This document shows, piece by piece, positions 62,585-64,000 of a DNA stretch of 64,000 bases (position 1 is its first letter; each line of letters opens with the position of its first letter). Source of the DNA: Opisthocomus hoazin (Eukaryota; Chordata; Aves; Opisthocomiformes; Opisthocomidae); contig NC_134429.1 of assembly GCF_030867145.1 (NCBI RefSeq), forward strand, positions 21,437,115-21,501,114, written 5' to 3'. The notes under the pieces are model-generated. The model saw only the letters and a program-made list of their open reading frames with translations. It had not been told where the DNA came from and did not search any database. The position numbers and the translations under genes were made by a program.

Positions 62585-62867
62585 TCCAGGTGCCCAGCGA
62601 CAGGACAAGGGGCAACGGGCACAAACTGGAGCAGAGGAAGCTCCAGCTGAACCCGAGGAAGAACTTCTTCCCTCTGAGGGTGACGGAGCCCTGGCCCAGG
62701 CTGCCCAGGGAGGCTGTGGAGTCTCCTTCTCTGGAGATATTCCAGCCCCGCCTGGCCGCGGTGCTGTGCAGCCTGCTCTGGGTGACCCTGCTTGGGCAGG
62801 GGGTTGGGCTGGGTGACCCACAGAGGGCCCTGCCAACCCCCCCCATGCTGGGATTCTGTACAGCTGT
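62585..62867 (+). mobile_element. CR1 LINE 3' fragment
   Basis: Sense-orientation CR1 3' end. It runs from the gacaggacaaggggcaac block, through gaagaacttcttccctctg and ggagatattccagccccgcc, to cagagggccctgccaacccc and an attctg tail at 62,862. It is 5'-truncated and nearly identical to the reverse copy at 5,925-6,361. It lies within the probable KCNAB2 3' UTR or just beyond it. Confidence 0.92.
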
Positions 62868-62869
62868 AC

Positions 62870-64000
62870 ATACCTGCCCATAGATGCAGACAGACAGACG
62901 CGTTCTCGCCCACGGGAACACGCTGCCGTGGCTCCGTCCGTACGTGTGTGTACGCAGCCACCTGCGCACACCGCAAACAGCCATGTACGTCCGTGCGTGG
63001 ATGTACGGGTGTGTGTCCGTACAGACCCAGCTGCAGGTGTGTCTGTCTCGACACGCAGCCATCTCTATACTCGCAGGGACGCCTACGCGTGAACACACGC
63101 CTGGACGCACGCGGAGGTCCCGCTGCTGGTGGTTTCGATCTCGCTATAGACAGCTCCCTGCGGGAACACACCTGTCTGCCAACACCCATACACATCTGTA
63201 CCCACACGCATACACACACACGTGTCCCTATGCACATGCACACCCAAGTATAAAAATGAGAAATTTAGCTACAAACCCGTAGCTCTGCGCATAGACGTGT
63301 GTGTATGTGTGCGCGTGTTTGTCCACTGCGTGTGGAGACACAGCTGCCAGAGTGCGTCTGTGCGTGCCTGGATGTGTGTGGACGCGGGGCGCAGAGCGTA
63401 CAGACACACGCACACACGCAGTCTCGCACAGACAACGCGTCAGAGACCTCACGCATCCCTCCGTGTACACACACACACACCCCCACCCCCTTTAGATGTG
63501 TCGATTTATCTCTGCCCATACCTACATACCTTCATCGATAGAACTACACAGATGTTTGTATGCATATATAAACATACATACATGTATAAAACTACCAATA
63601 GATGTGTATCTGTATACACACGTGCACACTGTATATGTGTAGCTATAACCACACACCTTCAGCTCTACCAATTTAACCTACACTTACGTATAAATGTATA
63701 AAAAGTAAAAATACACATGTATATGTGTATATAAATTACAAATACATATATTCATGTCTATATACACATATACACCCACATATATGTGTATATACTCCAA
63801 TATAAAGGCAGATCTATACATCCATACCTACGTGTATATATGTGCCTGTGCACCTATACCTATATATATACACTGACACATGCATACATGTACACATGAA
63901 CAGACATGTATTAAAATTACAAATACATTACACACACACGTGTATGAAAATACAGATGTGTGTGTATACACACCTGCACAGACAGAGCTGTCCCTAAACA
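62870..64000. repeat. TG/CA/TA-rich low-complexity tract
   Basis: Alternating purine-pyrimidine words (acacacg, gtgtgtatgtgtgcgcgtg near 63,297-63,318, (CA)n at 63,466-63,480) shift into tatatgtgtata-type sequence after 63,560. Open frames inside are repetitive Thr/His/Tyr/Cys strings without family similarity. Confidence 0.85.

Larger units (their letters stand above)
61852..64000 (+). other. KCNAB2: KCNAB2 3' UTR and/or downstream sequence
   Basis: CpG-rich for about 600 bp after the stop, then a CR1 copy, then a TG/CA/TA-rich tract to the window edge. No AATAAA was noticed. An ATTAAA at 63,910-63,915 is the only good hexamer and may be incidental. The 3' end of the transcript is not determined. 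Confidence 0.45.

Noticed and set aside
61423-63243. 606-codon minus-strand open frame
   Set aside because: It crosses the KCNAB2 last exon in antisense, a CR1 copy and low-complexity TG/CA DNA, with no coherent protein.
62870-64000. Possible CRISPR-like or gene-encoded repeat
   Set aside because: Words are degenerate dinucleotide mosaics in a vertebrate genome, with no spaced direct repeats.

Overview
This window is vertebrate nuclear DNA, almost certainly from a bird. It holds CR1 LINE fragments, a small alpharetrovirus-style solo LTR, very GC-rich CpG-dense sequence, short introns and many minisatellites. That mix is typical of an avian microchromosome. The gene order matches the NPHP4-KCNAB2 neighbourhood of human 1p36. 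I could not determine the species from sequence alone.

Layout. (1) 1 to about 21.55 kb: no protein-coding gene recognised. It is intergenic sequence beyond the 3' end of NPHP4, with three CR1 remnants and scattered AT-rich islands in a GC-rich background. (2) 22,068-43,032, minus strand: a complete NPHP4 (nephrocystin-4) coding region. It was rebuilt by hand as 28 coding exons that join in frame to 1,381 codons of protein; the human protein is 1,426 residues. Its introns hold a CR1 copy and a 246-bp solo LTR with a perfect 6-bp target-site duplication. (3) About 43.1-43.6 kb: a CpG-island promoter between two divergent genes, with CCAAT boxes, a GC box, an octamer and an RFX X-box-like site that suits a ciliary gene. 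(4) 50,079-61,851, plus strand: complete KCNAB2 (Kv channel beta-2 subunit). Fifteen exons join in frame to exactly 367 residues, the mammalian length. Two extra alternative first exons (53,832 and 55,573) carry Kv-beta-1-like N-termini, and an optional 45-nt microexon lies at 59,507. (5) About 61.9-64 kb: 3' UTR or downstream sequence with a CR1 copy, then a long TG/CA/TA-rich tract to the window end.

The two genes are arranged head to head with neighbouring CpG-rich promoters but have unrelated jobs: NPHP4 builds the ciliary transition zone, and KCNAB2 is a cytoplasmic NADPH-binding partner of Shaker-type potassium channels. Four different minisatellites sit in the KCNAB2 5' region, between and beside its alternative first exons, and are the strongest structural oddity of the window. 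Exon coordinates come from splice-site consensus, reading-frame continuity and recalled family sequences; no alignment was run.
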